A stretch of DNA of 42,637 bases from Pseudomonadota bacterium (GCA_018623135.1 JAAZVW010000009.1:1-42637), one strand, 5' to 3'. Counted from the first letter of the stretch, positions 16,431-25,536 are shown. Numbers and translations: made by a program. Notes: generated by a model not told the origin, from the sequence alone.

Positions 16431-16459
16431 TTGCATTGCACAATAATTGTGCTTACACT
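16431..16459 (+). promoter_or_regulatory. Candidate phasin promoter with operator palindrome in the spacer
   Basis: TTGCAT (16431-16436), a 17-base spacer and TACACT (16454-16459). A perfect palindrome GCACAATAATTGTGC (16438-16452) fills the spacer, a typical place for a repressor to block polymerase. TTGCATTGCA-like sequence is typical of PhaR targets; that link is inferred. Confidence 0.5.
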
Positions 16460-16540
16460 TTATTTAAGCGCCTAAAAATGAATATATGCTTATGTGTTAT
16501 TTAGGTTGTTTAAGAAATAATAAATTTATGGAGTTATGCA

Positions 16541-16978
16541 ATGATGGATATGTCTCAAATGATGTCAGCTTGGAACAAGTCTGTTTCACTTGAATCTTTA
16601 ATGGAAATGAACCGCCAAAATATTGAAGCGGCTTCGGAAGCTTCTCAGTGTATGGCGCAGGGTTGTTCACGTCTTATGACACGTCGTATGGAACAGCTAC
16701 GCGATACAATGGAATCTTACACAGAATCTACACGAAAAATGGCAACAGCTAAAACTTTTGATGAGCTTATGAGTGCGCAATCTCAAGTTATGCAATCTGC
16801 TATGCAACAATCTATGAACAACTTCCGTGAACTTGCGGAAATGACACAAGATATGGCTCAAGAAACATCTAAAATTCTTGAAGATCAAATGCAAAGTTCT
16901 GTGTCTGCTGCTCAATCTGCAGCAAAATCATCTTCAGCTAAATCGGCAACGGCTTCAAAATCTACACGCGCTGCGTAA
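16541..16978 (+). CDS. Phasin family protein
   Basis: A 145-residue helical protein resembling the phasin-2 family, which coats polyhydroxyalkanoate granules. The core MNRQNIEAASEASQCMAQGC, followed by TRRMEQLRDTMESYTEST and an AKTFDELMSAQSQVMQSAMQ segment, fits the amphipathic-helix pattern and the usual length. The last ~30 residues are an Ala/Ser/Lys tail. It is unusually Met-rich. GGAG lies 7 bases before the ATG at 16541; a second ATG follows at once (16544). No PHA synthase or depolymerase is nearby, so granule formation is inferred from the family only. The upstream promoter carries a palindrome that could be a regulator site. Confidence 0.85.
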   Translation: MMDMSQMMSAWNKSVSLESLMEMNRQNIEAASEASQCMAQGCSRLMTRRMEQLRDTMESYTESTRKMATAKTFDELMSAQSQVMQSAMQQSMNNFRELAEMTQDMAQETSKILEDQMQSSVSAAQSAAKSSSAKSATASKSTRAA

Positions 16979-17030
16979 GGTTTGGAGTTTGCCTCTTTAT
17001 AGCTTAATAACCATCAGAGCTTAAAACTTA

Positions 17031-17062
17031 AAAATAAGTCACCCATAGGGTGGCTTATTTTA
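17031..17062 (+). terminator. Terminator after the phasin gene
   Basis: A 13-bp stem AAATAAGTCACCC / GGGTGGCTTATTT with one G-U pair and an ATA loop. The T run is short and interrupted. It ends only ~25 bp before the recJ start codon. Confidence 0.65.
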
Positions 17063-17086
17063 TTGGAATTAGGTATACTCTGCTTT

Positions 17087-18859
17087 ATGGAGAAATTATC
17101 AGTTTCAGGAAATCGTTGGGCACTTGTAGAAAACAAGCTTTCAGAAAGTTTAAAGCTTGCTCAACAGCATGACTTGCCAGAAGTTGTTGCAAGCTTATTG
17201 GCGAGCCGTGGGGTGCCATCTTCTCAGGTGCAAGATTTTCTTTCACCAAGCTTAAAGCAGCTACCAGATCCGAGCGTTTTTAAGGATATGGATGTGGCGA
17301 CAGAGTGTTTGTATCAGGCTGTTTTTGGAGGACAGAAAATTGCTATTTTTGGCGATTATGATGTAGATGGTAGTTGTGCGACTGCGATTTTATTGCGTTA
17401 TTTTAGAGCTTTGGGTTTAGACCCTATTCTTTATATTCCTGATCGTCTTACAGAGGGTTACGGCCCAAATGAAGTGGCTATGGCACGTTTAAAAGATCAG
17501 GGTGCGGAAGTACTGATTACAGTAGATTGCGGGTCGGTTTCATTTGACCCTATGGCCAAAGCGAAAGAGCTGGGTATTGATGTTATTGTGACAGACCACC
17601 ACCAAACAGAAACAAAATTGCCAGATGTTTGCGCTGTGATAAACCCAAATCGTTTTGATGAAACTTTAGAATATGGTTATCTCTGCGGTGCAGCTGTGGC
17701 TTTCATGCTTTGCGTGTCTCTTAACCGAAAACTGAGAGATGCGGGGCATTTTACAGAAATTAAAGAACCAAATTTAACTGATTTGCTTGATTTGGTTGCC
17801 GTTGCTACAGTTTGTGATGTGGTGCCTCTTGTGGGTGTAAACCGTATGTTGGTTGAGCGTGGTTTAAAGGTATTAGCAACAAGGCGTAATATTGGGTTAC
17901 GTGCCCTAAGCGATGTTGCAGAAATTAATGAACGTCCGCGTAGTTTTCATTTAGGATTTATGCTTGGCCCACGTATTAATGCTGGTGGTCGTATTTCTAA
18001 GTGTACGTTAGGGGCGGAGCTTCTTGCGGCGACAGATCTTACAAAAGCAGAAAAACTGGCAGACGAATTAAACGAACTAAATATACAAAGGCGAGAAATA
18101 GAAGCCCTTGTTTTAGAACAGGCGCAAGAACAGGCAGAGCTTGAAATGAAGCAAGATCCTTTTGCCTTGGTGCTTTCAGGTGAGGGTTGGCATCCCGGTG
18201 TTATTGGCATTGTTGCTAGCCGTATAAAAGACCAGTTTAATAGACCAACTTTTATTATTGGTTTAGATGAAAATATAGGCAAAGGTTCTGGGCGTTCTGT
18301 TTCGGGGATCGATCTTGGTCAGGCTGTTATGCGTGCCCGTAAAGCAGGGTTGTTGGTGGCAGGTGGCGGCCATAAAATGGCTGCAGGCTTAACAGTTGAA
18401 AAAGAAAAATTGGCAGCCTTTAAAAACTTTTTAGAAAAAGATGTGGCAACGCAAGCGGGTGATTCTGGCAAATCTGCGTTTATACCGCGTATTAAGGTAG
18501 ATGCTCTTTTAACGGTACAAGGTGCTAAAATTGATTTGCTAGATGCTTTGGAGCAATTAGAGCCGTTTGGTATGGGTAATCCGGAGCCTAAATTTGTAAT
18601 TAAAGATGCAAAAGTAGGTAAAGTTGTACCGATGGGAGATGGCTCTCATTTACGTTTGCACCTTACAGATATAACGGGTAGCCATAAACTTACGGCTGTT
18701 GCCTTTAAAGTGATGGATTCAGACCTTGGACCATATTTATTGAATAAACAAGGGCAAACAGTAACATTACTAGGGCAACTTAAGCGTAATCAATGGAATG
18801 GGTATCAATCTGCACAGTTCCAGCTTGTTGATGCGTGGGAAGGGATTTGGAATGGTTAA
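17087..18859 (+). CDS. recJ: Single-stranded-DNA-specific exonuclease RecJ
   Basis: A 5'-3' single-strand DNA exonuclease of the DHH family, acting in RecF-pathway recombination, mismatch and base-excision repair. 590 residues, normal length. The first DHH motif (GDYDVDGSCA) begins at residue 89, the name-giving DHH is at 170-172 (VTDHHQTE), and the DHHA1 motif GGGH is at 426-429 followed by KMAAG. The frame runs back to a TTG at 17063, but the ATG at 17087 is the sensible start; it has no clear ribosome binding site, and a TATACT hexamer lies 8-13 bases upstream. The next gene overlaps its end by 8 bp, implying a recJ-M23 operon. Confidence 0.95.
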   Translation: MEKLSVSGNRWALVENKLSESLKLAQQHDLPEVVASLLASRGVPSSQVQDFLSPSLKQLPDPSVFKDMDVATECLYQAVFGGQKIAIFGDYDVDGSCATAILLRYFRALGLDPILYIPDRLTEGYGPNEVAMARLKDQGAEVLITVDCGSVSFDPMAKAKELGIDVIVTDHHQTETKLPDVCAVINPNRFDETLEYGYLCGAAVAFMLCVSLNRKLRDAGHFTEIKEPNLTDLLDLVAVATVCDVVPLVGVNRMLVERGLKVLATRRNIGLRALSDVAEINERPRSFHLGFMLGPRINAGGRISKCTLGAELLAATDLTKAEKLADELNELNIQRREIEALVLEQAQEQAELEMKQDPFALVLSGEGWHPGVIGIVASRIKDQFNRPTFIIGLDENIGKGSGRSVSGIDLGQAVMRARKAGLLVAGGGHKMAAGLTVEKEKLAAFKNFLEKDVATQAGDSGKSAFIPRIKVDALLTVQGAKIDLLDALEQLEPFGMGNPEPKFVIKDAKVGKVVPMGDGSHLRLHLTDITGSHKLTAVAFKVMDSDLGPYLLNKQGQTVTLLGQLKRNQWNGYQSAQFQLVDAWEGIWNG

Positions 18860-19970
18860 TATAGCACCAAGGCTTACGGCTGTTATGGCAATGTTGTTTG
18901 CTTTTTCTTTTCAAGGGCAAGCAGAAGAGAGGGCGTCTCAAATACATGGAGATATGCATGATCATTCACAGGAAGATCGTTTGATTTCTTTCACAAAAGA
19001 AGAAGCGGCCCTTATTCCGGAACTTCATGCGCCTGTTGATTGCTCAGATGCTTCGGTTTGTTTTGTGCAAATTTTGCCAGACTGGGCAGAGTCTAAAAAT
19101 AATGTAGAAGATTTTAAAGAAGGTGTTTTATCTGTAGAAGGGGCTCGCTCTACTGTGTTTAGAGCAACTTCTGTTGCGCAAATGTATAAAGGTATTCCTG
19201 TGAAAGCGGTGGGACGAGGTCTTGTACGTTCTGTGCGTGCAAATATGCCTGATTTTGTTCAAAAGGATGAAAACTATTTACGCTGGCGCGAATGCGGCAA
19301 CGGTATCTTGCTGGATTTAGATAGAGGTTGGACGGTGCAATATTGTCATCTTAAAGAAGGTTCTTTAACGGTACGACCGGGTGATGTTGTTAATGCAGGT
19401 GATGTTATTGGCTATATGGGGGCATCGGGCCTTGCAGCTTATCCGCAGCTTGAAATAACTGTTAAGCATAATGGTAGATTTATAGACCCTTACCATGTAA
19501 CCGATTATACGGATATGTGGAAAATAGGTGAAGTTGAAAAAATACCCTACAGAAAAGCAGGTGTACTTCATATGGCGTTTTTAGAACGTGTGCCGACAAA
19601 AAAAGATATGTTTGAAGGTTTTGAAGAAAGTGAAGTCCAAGAAGTTTTAAGAACAGCAAAGCAGTTGTTTTTCTGGGCGCATGTTTTTGGTGCTGAAGAA
19701 GGTGATATTCTAGAATTAGAAATAGAAGATTCTATTGGTGAGTCTTTTGTTAAAAAACGCACACAAATTAATCATAGTTCTAAAACACATTATTCTTACG
19801 TGGGTAAACAAGTTAAAATATTGGAACTTGCACCTGGTACTTGGGTGGGTAAACTACGTGTGTATCGCCCCACTTATTCACAAAGAGACTTTAGAGAAGG
19901 TAAGTTAAAAGATGAAGATTTAACTTATGAGGTTTTACTCGCTTACGACAGAAAAATAGAAGTAAAATAA
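18852..19970 (+). CDS. Secreted M23/LytM-like protein with degenerate zinc site
   Basis: 372 residues with a signal peptide (residues 1-25, cleaved near GQAEE). A LytM-like domain lies at about residues 100-215: the beta-strand GIPVKAVGRGLVRSV, GNGILLDLDRGWTVQYCHL, then VRPGDVVNAGDVIGYMGASG and GRFIDP all follow the M23 layout. However, the position of the HxH ligand pair reads PQLEITV, and the upstream HxxxD ligands are not seen. So it is probably a non-enzymatic, binding or activating domain, as in EnvC/NlpD-type proteins. The C-terminal ~150 residues are a beta-rich domain I do not recognise (EGDILELEIEDS, APGTWVGKLRVYR). The start at 18852 has AAGGGA at good spacing and overlaps the recJ end. 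The mature N-terminus is His/Asp-rich (HGDMHDHSQED). Confidence 0.78.
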   Translation: MVNIAPRLTAVMAMLFAFSFQGQAEERASQIHGDMHDHSQEDRLISFTKEEAALIPELHAPVDCSDASVCFVQILPDWAESKNNVEDFKEGVLSVEGARSTVFRATSVAQMYKGIPVKAVGRGLVRSVRANMPDFVQKDENYLRWRECGNGILLDLDRGWTVQYCHLKEGSLTVRPGDVVNAGDVIGYMGASGLAAYPQLEITVKHNGRFIDPYHVTDYTDMWKIGEVEKIPYRKAGVLHMAFLERVPTKKDMFEGFEESEVQEVLRTAKQLFFWAHVFGAEEGDILELEIEDSIGESFVKKRTQINHSSKTHYSYVGKQVKILELAPGTWVGKLRVYRPTYSQRDFREGKLKDEDLTYEVLLAYDRKIEVK

Positions 19971-20001
19971 AAGAAACAAGAAGAAAAGAAAGAAACGTTA
20001 T

Positions 20002-22911
20002 ATGTCTATACCGCATCATAAAGCATTTAAGCTGATTAAATCAGATAAAATAGAAAGCCTTAATATTGAAGTGCAGCAGTTTGAGCATGTTAAAACAGGT
20101 GCTCAACATATTCATTTAGCGAGTGATAATTCTGAAAACGCTTTTATGGTAACTTTGCGCACAATGCCAGAAGATTCAACAGGTGTTGCTCATATTCTGG
20201 AACATACAGCCTTGTGTGGTAGTAAAAATTACCCTGTACGTGATCCATTTTTTAGCATGATTAAACGTTCTTTAAATTCTTTTATGAATGCGATGACATC
20301 AACAGATTGGACATCTTACCCATTTGCAACACCAAATAAAAAAGATTACGACAATTTACTTAAGGTGTATGTGGATGCTGTTTTCTTCCCGCTGCTTGAT
20401 AAGCGTGCATTTGCACAAGAAGGCCATCGTTTGGATTTTGAAAAAGATGGTGATCCATCTTCAGACCTTATTTTTAAAGGCATTGTTTTTAATGAAATGA
20501 AAGGCGCAATGGACGAAAATTCTTATTTGTATAAAGAAGTTTTTGCCCAGCTGTTCCCGAATGATACTTATGCGAATAACTCGGGTGGTGAACCAGAGAA
20601 TATTCCGGAGTTAACCTATGAAGAGTTTGTTGCTTTTCATAAAAAACATTACCATCCAACGAATGCAATTTTTATAACTTTTGGTGATATTTCTGCGCAA
20701 GAAAATCAGGCCAAGCTAGAAGAACTTGTTTTGCAACATTTTGATCGTTTAAATGTGAAGTTGGAAGTAAAGAGCCAACCTGCGTTTGATGCACCGAAAG
20801 AAGTTGTAATGCCATATGCTTGTGATGAGGAAGATTTATCTAAACGCACATATTTGCAGTATGCTTGGTGTTTAGGTGAGGCAACGGATACTTATAATGC
20901 GCTTAAAGCTGAATTTTTAGAAATGGTTCTTCTTTCTGATAGTTCTGCACCGCTACGCGCTGCTTTAGAGCAAACGGATATTGCTAAAGCACCATATATG
21001 AGCGGTATGTCAGATCGCCAAAAGCAAATTGTTTTCTTAACAGGTGTGCAAGGTTCGGAAGTTGAACATAAAGAGGCTTTTGAAAAACTTGTTTTTGATG
21101 TGTTACACAAAGTGGCCGCAGAGGGTGTTTCTAAAGCACGTATAAATGCGCTTTTGGATCAGTTAGAATATGCGAGCCGTAATTTAGAATCAGGCAGTTA
21201 TCCATTTGGCTTGAGTTTAATGATGGCAGGCTTGAACCAACCAACTCATTATGCAGATATTGTTGATGCTCTTAATATTGAGCCAATGCTAAATAAATTA
21301 CGTGAAGAAGCTCAAGACCCAGCATTTATTAAAAACTTAGTTCAAGACTTTTTAATTGATAATATGCACCGCGTTTTGGTGGTTGCACCAGCGGATAATG
21401 AATTGCGACAACAACGTGTGGAAAAAGAAAAAGCACGATTGGCTGAAATTAAGAAGCACTTAACAGAAGCAGATGTCGAACAAATTTTAGCACAGGCTAA
21501 GGAACTTGAAGCTTACCAGCAAGAAGATGAAGATTTATCTGTGCTGCCTAAAGTAGCTTTAGAAGATGTGCCTGCAGGTTTTAGTCGTGTTAAAGCGAAA
21601 AAGACAGAAGTAAATAATATTAAGACAGATATTTACGCTGTACCAACAAATGGTATTGTCGCACAGCGTATTACTTACAAACTACCAAAGCTTTCTGTGG
21701 AAGAACTTAAGTTGTTGCCTTGGTATCGTACCTTTGTAACCTCTTTAGGTGTTGCGGATAAGAGCTATGCAGAAATTGCTGAAAAACAAACAGAAATTGC
21801 ACGCAGTTTTTACTTTGCTGAGCAGATTACGAATGATGTAGATGATTTAAGTGCTATGCAAGGATATTTACATTTTTCTGCAAGATCTTTAGCACGCAAG
21901 CAAGAAGCTGTTTCTGCTTTAATGGTCGAAACAATGAATAAAGTGCGTTTTGATGAATTTGATCGTATGCGTGAAATTTTGGTGCAGCATACAGAATCTG
22001 CAGAAAAATCTGTGGAATCGAGCGGGCATCAGGTCGCGCTTGCTGTTGCGATGCAGGGGCAGACAAAATCATCTTATATCAACCAACTGACATCGGGTGT
22101 GCAATCAATTGTTTATGCAAAAGAGCTTATTAAAAAACTTGAAGATGATAAGCAAATGAAGATTTTTGCCAAGCAATTGCAAGAATTACATGAAAAAATC
22201 CAAAAAGCAGAGCGTCGTGCTGTTGTTGTGGCGGATAATGATTTGGTAACTGAAGTGGCTGAGTGCTTAACTCAACAGATGCAGGGTTTAACAGCTGTTG
22301 ATAGAATTGGTGCATTTGATATTGAGTTGGAAAAAGTCACAAATAAAGAGGCTTGGGTGATTAACACATCGGTTAATTTCTGCTCTAAAGCTTATAAAGC
22401 GGTGCCTTATGGTCATCCGGATGCGGCTGCGCTTGCTGTGCTTGCGCCTTACATGACGCAAACTTACTTGCACCGTGAAATCCGTGAAAAAGGTGGCGCT
22501 TATGGTGGGGGTGCTGTGTTCAGGCATTCTGGTGGTTTTGGTTTCTATTCATACCGAGATCCAGAAATGGCACGCACACTTAATGTATACAGTAATGCTA
22601 TTGATTGGGTGTTGACAGCTGAACATAAGGCAGAAGATTTAGAATCAGCCATTTTAACGGTTGTTTCTAATATAGATAAGCCTGCTACGCCAATTGCGGA
22701 TGCTTATTCATCTTACTCGGGTATGATTACAGGGTATACGGATGAAGAGGTTGCAAAATACCGTAAGCGTATTTTGTCGGTACGTATAGAAGATTTAAAA
22801 CGTGTGGCAGAGAAATACCTAAAAGGTAAAGAGCCAAATGTTGCTGTCATTACAAATGCTGCCCGTGCTGAAGAGGCAGAAGGCTTAGGTTTAACACTAC
22901 ATAAGCTTTAA
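20002..22911 (+). CDS. M16C peptidase, presequence-protease (PreP/Cym1) type
   Basis: A large zinc protease of the pitrilysin superfamily, C subfamily, which degrades short peptides in a closed chamber formed by two homologous halves. 969 residues, the size of PreP/Cym1. The inverted zinc motif HILEH is at 64-68 with the following LCGSKNYPVRDPF typical of M16C; the third ligand is probably Glu165 in FNEMKGAM. The M16C-associated region covers roughly residues 480-730, and the C-terminal half shows REKGGAYGGGA near residue 830, the usual substrate-binding Arg/Tyr element. No signal peptide, so it is cytoplasmic. A purine-rich leader lacking a strong Shine-Dalgarno precedes the ATG, and a strong terminator follows. 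Confidence 0.94.
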   Translation: MSIPHHKAFKLIKSDKIESLNIEVQQFEHVKTGAQHIHLASDNSENAFMVTLRTMPEDSTGVAHILEHTALCGSKNYPVRDPFFSMIKRSLNSFMNAMTSTDWTSYPFATPNKKDYDNLLKVYVDAVFFPLLDKRAFAQEGHRLDFEKDGDPSSDLIFKGIVFNEMKGAMDENSYLYKEVFAQLFPNDTYANNSGGEPENIPELTYEEFVAFHKKHYHPTNAIFITFGDISAQENQAKLEELVLQHFDRLNVKLEVKSQPAFDAPKEVVMPYACDEEDLSKRTYLQYAWCLGEATDTYNALKAEFLEMVLLSDSSAPLRAALEQTDIAKAPYMSGMSDRQKQIVFLTGVQGSEVEHKEAFEKLVFDVLHKVAAEGVSKARINALLDQLEYASRNLESGSYPFGLSLMMAGLNQPTHYADIVDALNIEPMLNKLREEAQDPAFIKNLVQDFLIDNMHRVLVVAPADNELRQQRVEKEKARLAEIKKHLTEADVEQILAQAKELEAYQQEDEDLSVLPKVALEDVPAGFSRVKAKKTEVNNIKTDIYAVPTNGIVAQRITYKLPKLSVEELKLLPWYRTFVTSLGVADKSYAEIAEKQTEIARSFYFAEQITNDVDDLSAMQGYLHFSARSLARKQEAVSALMVETMNKVRFDEFDRMREILVQHTESAEKSVESSGHQVALAVAMQGQTKSSYINQLTSGVQSIVYAKELIKKLEDDKQMKIFAKQLQELHEKIQKAERRAVVVADNDLVTEVAECLTQQMQGLTAVDRIGAFDIELEKVTNKEAWVINTSVNFCSKAYKAVPYGHPDAAALAVLAPYMTQTYLHREIREKGGAYGGGAVFRHSGGFGFYSYRDPEMARTLNVYSNAIDWVLTAEHKAEDLESAILTVVSNIDKPATPIADAYSSYSGMITGYTDEEVAKYRKRILSVRIEDLKRVAEKYLKGKEPNVAVITNAARAEEAEGLGLTLHKL

Positions 22912-22935
22912 TTTGAATGCGCAAACGCTTAATAG

Positions 22936-22967
22936 AAAACCCCAAGCTTAAGGCTTGGGGTTTTTTA
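22936..22967 (+). terminator. Bidirectional terminator between M16C and SapC genes
   Basis: CCCCAAGC / GCTTGGGG stem flanked by A and T tracts, between convergent genes. The longer T run serves the rightward M16C transcript. Confidence 0.85.
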
Positions 22968-22986
22968 TATACGGGCTTAAAGTAAA

Positions 22987-23727
22987 TTAAGCGGCGTCGG
23001 TTGCTTTTGTTTTTAGGTAGCGTTGCATAAGTTGGTTAAAGTTACCTAGAGAAAGGAGATGTGTGTGAATAAGGAAAAGCAGACCAGATTTGTTGAGTTC
23101 GGCTACTTTTTCTGCTTCTAGATTTTTAAGTTTATCTTCATCTACAATGCGCATGCCACGTAGGGTAATTTTTTCACCATTACCAAGTTCAAAGTGGCCT
23201 TCGATATCTTTAAACAAATCAAATTCAGCAAGCTTTTTAACCATAAGGTCAGAAAGAGCAACTTCCTTTTGTACTTCTTTAAAGAAGTTTAGCAGGTTTT
23301 TTGTTGTTTCTGTTTGTTCGCCTTTTTTATCAAACAAAGCTTCGCCTTTAATTTTGGCACCAATGCATTTGGCTGTTTTATCAAAACATAGGGCGTAGTC
23401 CGTCGCATCTTTGTTAGCGCGTGCCAGAATAAAAGGGTACTGCCTTAGTGTTGCTGGCATGTAGTTGCCTGTCCATTTACCATCTTGTAAAAATAGGTTT
23501 TGGCTATCTTTAACGGCCATGGCAACAACGGCTTCGAGGCCGCCTTCTGCGTTTTTAGCGAATATGATAGGCATGTCGCGGCAAACTTGTGGAAATTCGC
23601 TTGGTAGAACTTGTGTGTTGCTCCATTTTTCTGCGAATTCTGCTTTATCTAGGGGTGCGAGTTTGTAGTTTTTATGTGTTTCGGCGTTAAGAACCTCTAG
23701 ATTGTCAATAAAGTTTGTAGCTGTCAT
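22987..23727 (-). CDS. SapC family protein
   Basis: 246 residues matching the SapC family, named after a gene of the Campylobacter surface-array locus but widespread in Proteobacteria, where its function is unknown. Visible family features: LNAETHKNYKL near the N-terminus, the DMPIIFAKN segment, and WTGNYMPATLRQYPFILA, close to the conserved YIPAYLRRYPF. The end is IHTHLLSLGNFNQLMQRYL. There is no signal peptide or membrane helix. It is convergent with the M16C gene and has its own transcript. Confidence 0.85.
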   Translation of the reverse strand: MTATNFIDNLEVLNAETHKNYKLAPLDKAEFAEKWSNTQVLPSEFPQVCRDMPIIFAKNAEGGLEAVVAMAVKDSQNLFLQDGKWTGNYMPATLRQYPFILARANKDATDYALCFDKTAKCIGAKIKGEALFDKKGEQTETTKNLLNFFKEVQKEVALSDLMVKKLAEFDLFKDIEGHFELGNGEKITLRGMRIVDEDKLKNLEAEKVAELNKSGLLFLIHTHLLSLGNFNQLMQRYLKTKATDAA

Positions 23728-24050
23728 TTGTGTTATGTCTCTTTATTATTATCATTTTTTTGAATAAATAGCCCTTATAGGGTATCGGTCTTCTTTGTTA
23801 AATTCAAGTTTTAATCTCATAAAGAAACTAAACAGACTGTTGTGTGTATGAGGCTAGGGGGTGATTTTGGGTATTATTTATTTGTTTAATTTTAAAGGTT
23901 GTTTTGTGCTTTAGAGCCGATAATTAAAAAAATACTGCTTTTAGTGATTGTTTTTGTTTGTTTTTTTAAAAAAAGTTGTGCTGTGGTCTTGCAGTTGGAG
24001 GCAACTTAGTATATATCTAGTGCACATTAGTAACAGTATGGTGTGATTAT
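23728..24050. other. Gene-free interval before tRNA-Gly
   Basis: 323 bp, very A+T-rich, without a credible coding frame. It holds the SapC upstream region and, at its right end, a candidate promoter for tRNA-Gly/tuf. A T7A7 block lies at about 23961-23974. I see no repeat, attachment site or other RNA gene here. Confidence 0.7.
23989..24017 (+). promoter_or_regulatory. Candidate tRNA-Gly/tuf promoter
   Basis: TTGCAG, a 17-base spacer and TATATC; the -10 ends 33 bp before the tRNA. It could drive tRNA-Gly and tuf together. Confidence 0.45.
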
Positions 24051-24124
24051 GCGGGTATAGCATAGTGGTAATGCACTGGCCTTCCAAGCCAGTTAGGCGG
24101 GTTCGATTCCCGCTACCCGCTCCA
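24051..24124 (+). tRNA. tRNA-Gly (anticodon TCC)
   Basis: A full cloverleaf: acceptor GCGGGTA pairs with TACCCGC, the D arm is GCATAGTGGTAATGC, the anticodon stem CTGGC/GCCAG encloses CTTCCAA with anticodon TCC, and the T arm is GCGGGTTCGATTCCCGC. CCA is encoded. tuf starts 101 bp later, the usual alphaproteobacterial neighbour. Confidence 0.96.
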
Positions 24125-24225
24125 ATTAATATATATATATTCGTTGGAGACATACTCATATGAGGAAAGTATGAGACATTATGTCTCTTAAACTATTTTA
24201 ATCTTAGTAAATTAGGATAATAAAA

Positions 24226-25416
24226 ATGGCTAAAGAACAATTTGACCGCTCAAAAGCCCACTGTAATATTGGTACTGTAGGTCACGTCGATCACGGTAAA
24301 ACAACTCTTACAGCGGCTATCTCTAAAGTATTAGCTGAAAAGAACAACGCTGAAGCTACTGACTTTGCAAACATTGACGCTGCTCCTGAAGAGCGCGAAC
24401 GTGGTATTACAATTAACACAGCTCACATTGAGTACGAAACAGACACACGTCACTACGCGCACGTTGACTGCCCAGGTCACGCCGACTACGTGAAAAACAT
24501 GATTACTGGTGCTGCTCAAATGGACGGCGGTATCCTAGTAGTAAACGCTGCTGATGGCCCAATGCCACAAACTCGTGAGCACATCCTTCTTGCACGTCAA
24601 GTAGGTGTACCTGCTCTTGTAGTATTCTTGAACAAAGTTGACCAAGTTGACGATGAAGAGCTACTTGAACTAGTTGAAATGGAAGTTCGTGAACTTCTTT
24701 CTGAATACGACTTCCCAGGTGATGATATCCCTGTGATCAAAGGTTCTGCACTAGCAGCTCTTGAAGGTCGTGATGATGAAATCGGTAAAGATCGTATTCT
24801 TGAACTTATGGACGCTGTAGATGCTTACGTTCCTCAGCCAGAACAAGAACTAGACAAACCATTCCTAATGCCAGTGGAAGACGTATTCTCTATCTCTGGT
24901 CGTGGTACAGTAGTAACTGGTCGTATCGAAACTGGTATCGTTAAAGTTGGTGAAGAAATCGAGATCGTTGGTATCCGCGAAACTCAAAAGACAACATGTA
25001 CTGGTATCGAAATGTTCCGTAAACTTCTTGACGAAGGTCGTGCGGGTGATAACGCTGGTATCCTACTACGTGGTCTTAAGCGTGATGACGTTGAACGTGG
25101 TCAAGTACTTGCTAAGCCAGGTTCTGTTAACCCACATACTAAGTTCACTGCTGAAACTTACGTACTATCTAAAGATGAAGGTGGCCGTCATACGCCGTTC
25201 TTCGCGAACTACCGTCCTCAGTTCTACTTCCGTACAACTGACGTAACTGGTGCTGTTACTCTACCTTCAGGCGTAGAAATGGTAATGCCAGGTGATAACG
25301 TTGAGCTTACTGTAGAGCTAATCGCTCCTATCGCGATGTCAGAAGGTCTACGTTTCGCGATCCGTGAAGGTGGTCGTACTGTAGGTGCTGGTGTTGTATC
25401 TAAAATCTTAGACTAA
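24226..25416 (+). CDS. tuf: Elongation factor Tu
   Basis: GTPase that delivers aminoacyl-tRNA to the ribosome. 396 residues. The P loop GHVDHGKT is at 19-26, the switch I motif [11 protein letters not shown] at 59-69, DCPGH at 81-85 and the guanine-specific NKVD at 136-139; domains 2 and 3 are complete to the terminal VSKILD. An AGGATAATAAAA ribosome site precedes the ATG. Codons are strongly biased: Leu is CTT or CTA with no CTG seen, and Asn/Asp/Tyr are mostly C-ending, as expected of a very highly expressed gene. A second tuf copy is possible in the str operon beyond the window. Confidence 0.98.
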   Translation: MAKEQFDRSKAHCNIGTVGHVDHGKTTLTAAISKVLAEKNNAEATDFANIDAAPEERERGITINTAHIEYETDTRHYAHVDCPGHADYVKNMITGAAQMDGGILVVNAADGPMPQTREHILLARQVGVPALVVFLNKVDQVDDEELLELVEMEVRELLSEYDFPGDDIPVIKGSALAALEGRDDEIGKDRILELMDAVDAYVPQPEQELDKPFLMPVEDVFSISGRGTVVTGRIETGIVKVGEEIEIVGIRETQKTTCTGIEMFRKLLDEGRAGDNAGILLRGLKRDDVERGQVLAKPGSVNPHTKFTAETYVLSKDEGGRHTPFFANYRPQFYFRTTDVTGAVTLPSGVEMVMPGDNVELTVELIAPIAMSEGLRFAIREGGRTVGAGVVSKILD

Positions 25417-25445
25417 TACAACATTAGAATCTATATTCTGATTGA

Positions 25446-25474
25446 AAGGGCTCACTTAGGTGAGTCCTTTTTTT
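25446..25474 (+). terminator. Terminator after tuf
   Basis: AAGGGCTCAC / GTGAGTCCTT with a TTAG loop, one G-U pair, and seven T's. It separates tuf from the tRNA-Trp/secE/nusG unit. Confidence 0.85.
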
Positions 25475-25536
25475 ATGTGAAAGAATGCAGCTTGAAAAAT
25501 GGATGCATAAAAATTGTTATTTTTAAATTAAACTGC

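Noticed and set aside
23941-24159. A 72-residue reading frame on the minus strand with a GAGSGNRTRLTGLEGQC stretch
   Set aside because: It is antisense to tRNA-Gly. This peptide is the well-known spurious translation across tRNA genes and not a protein.
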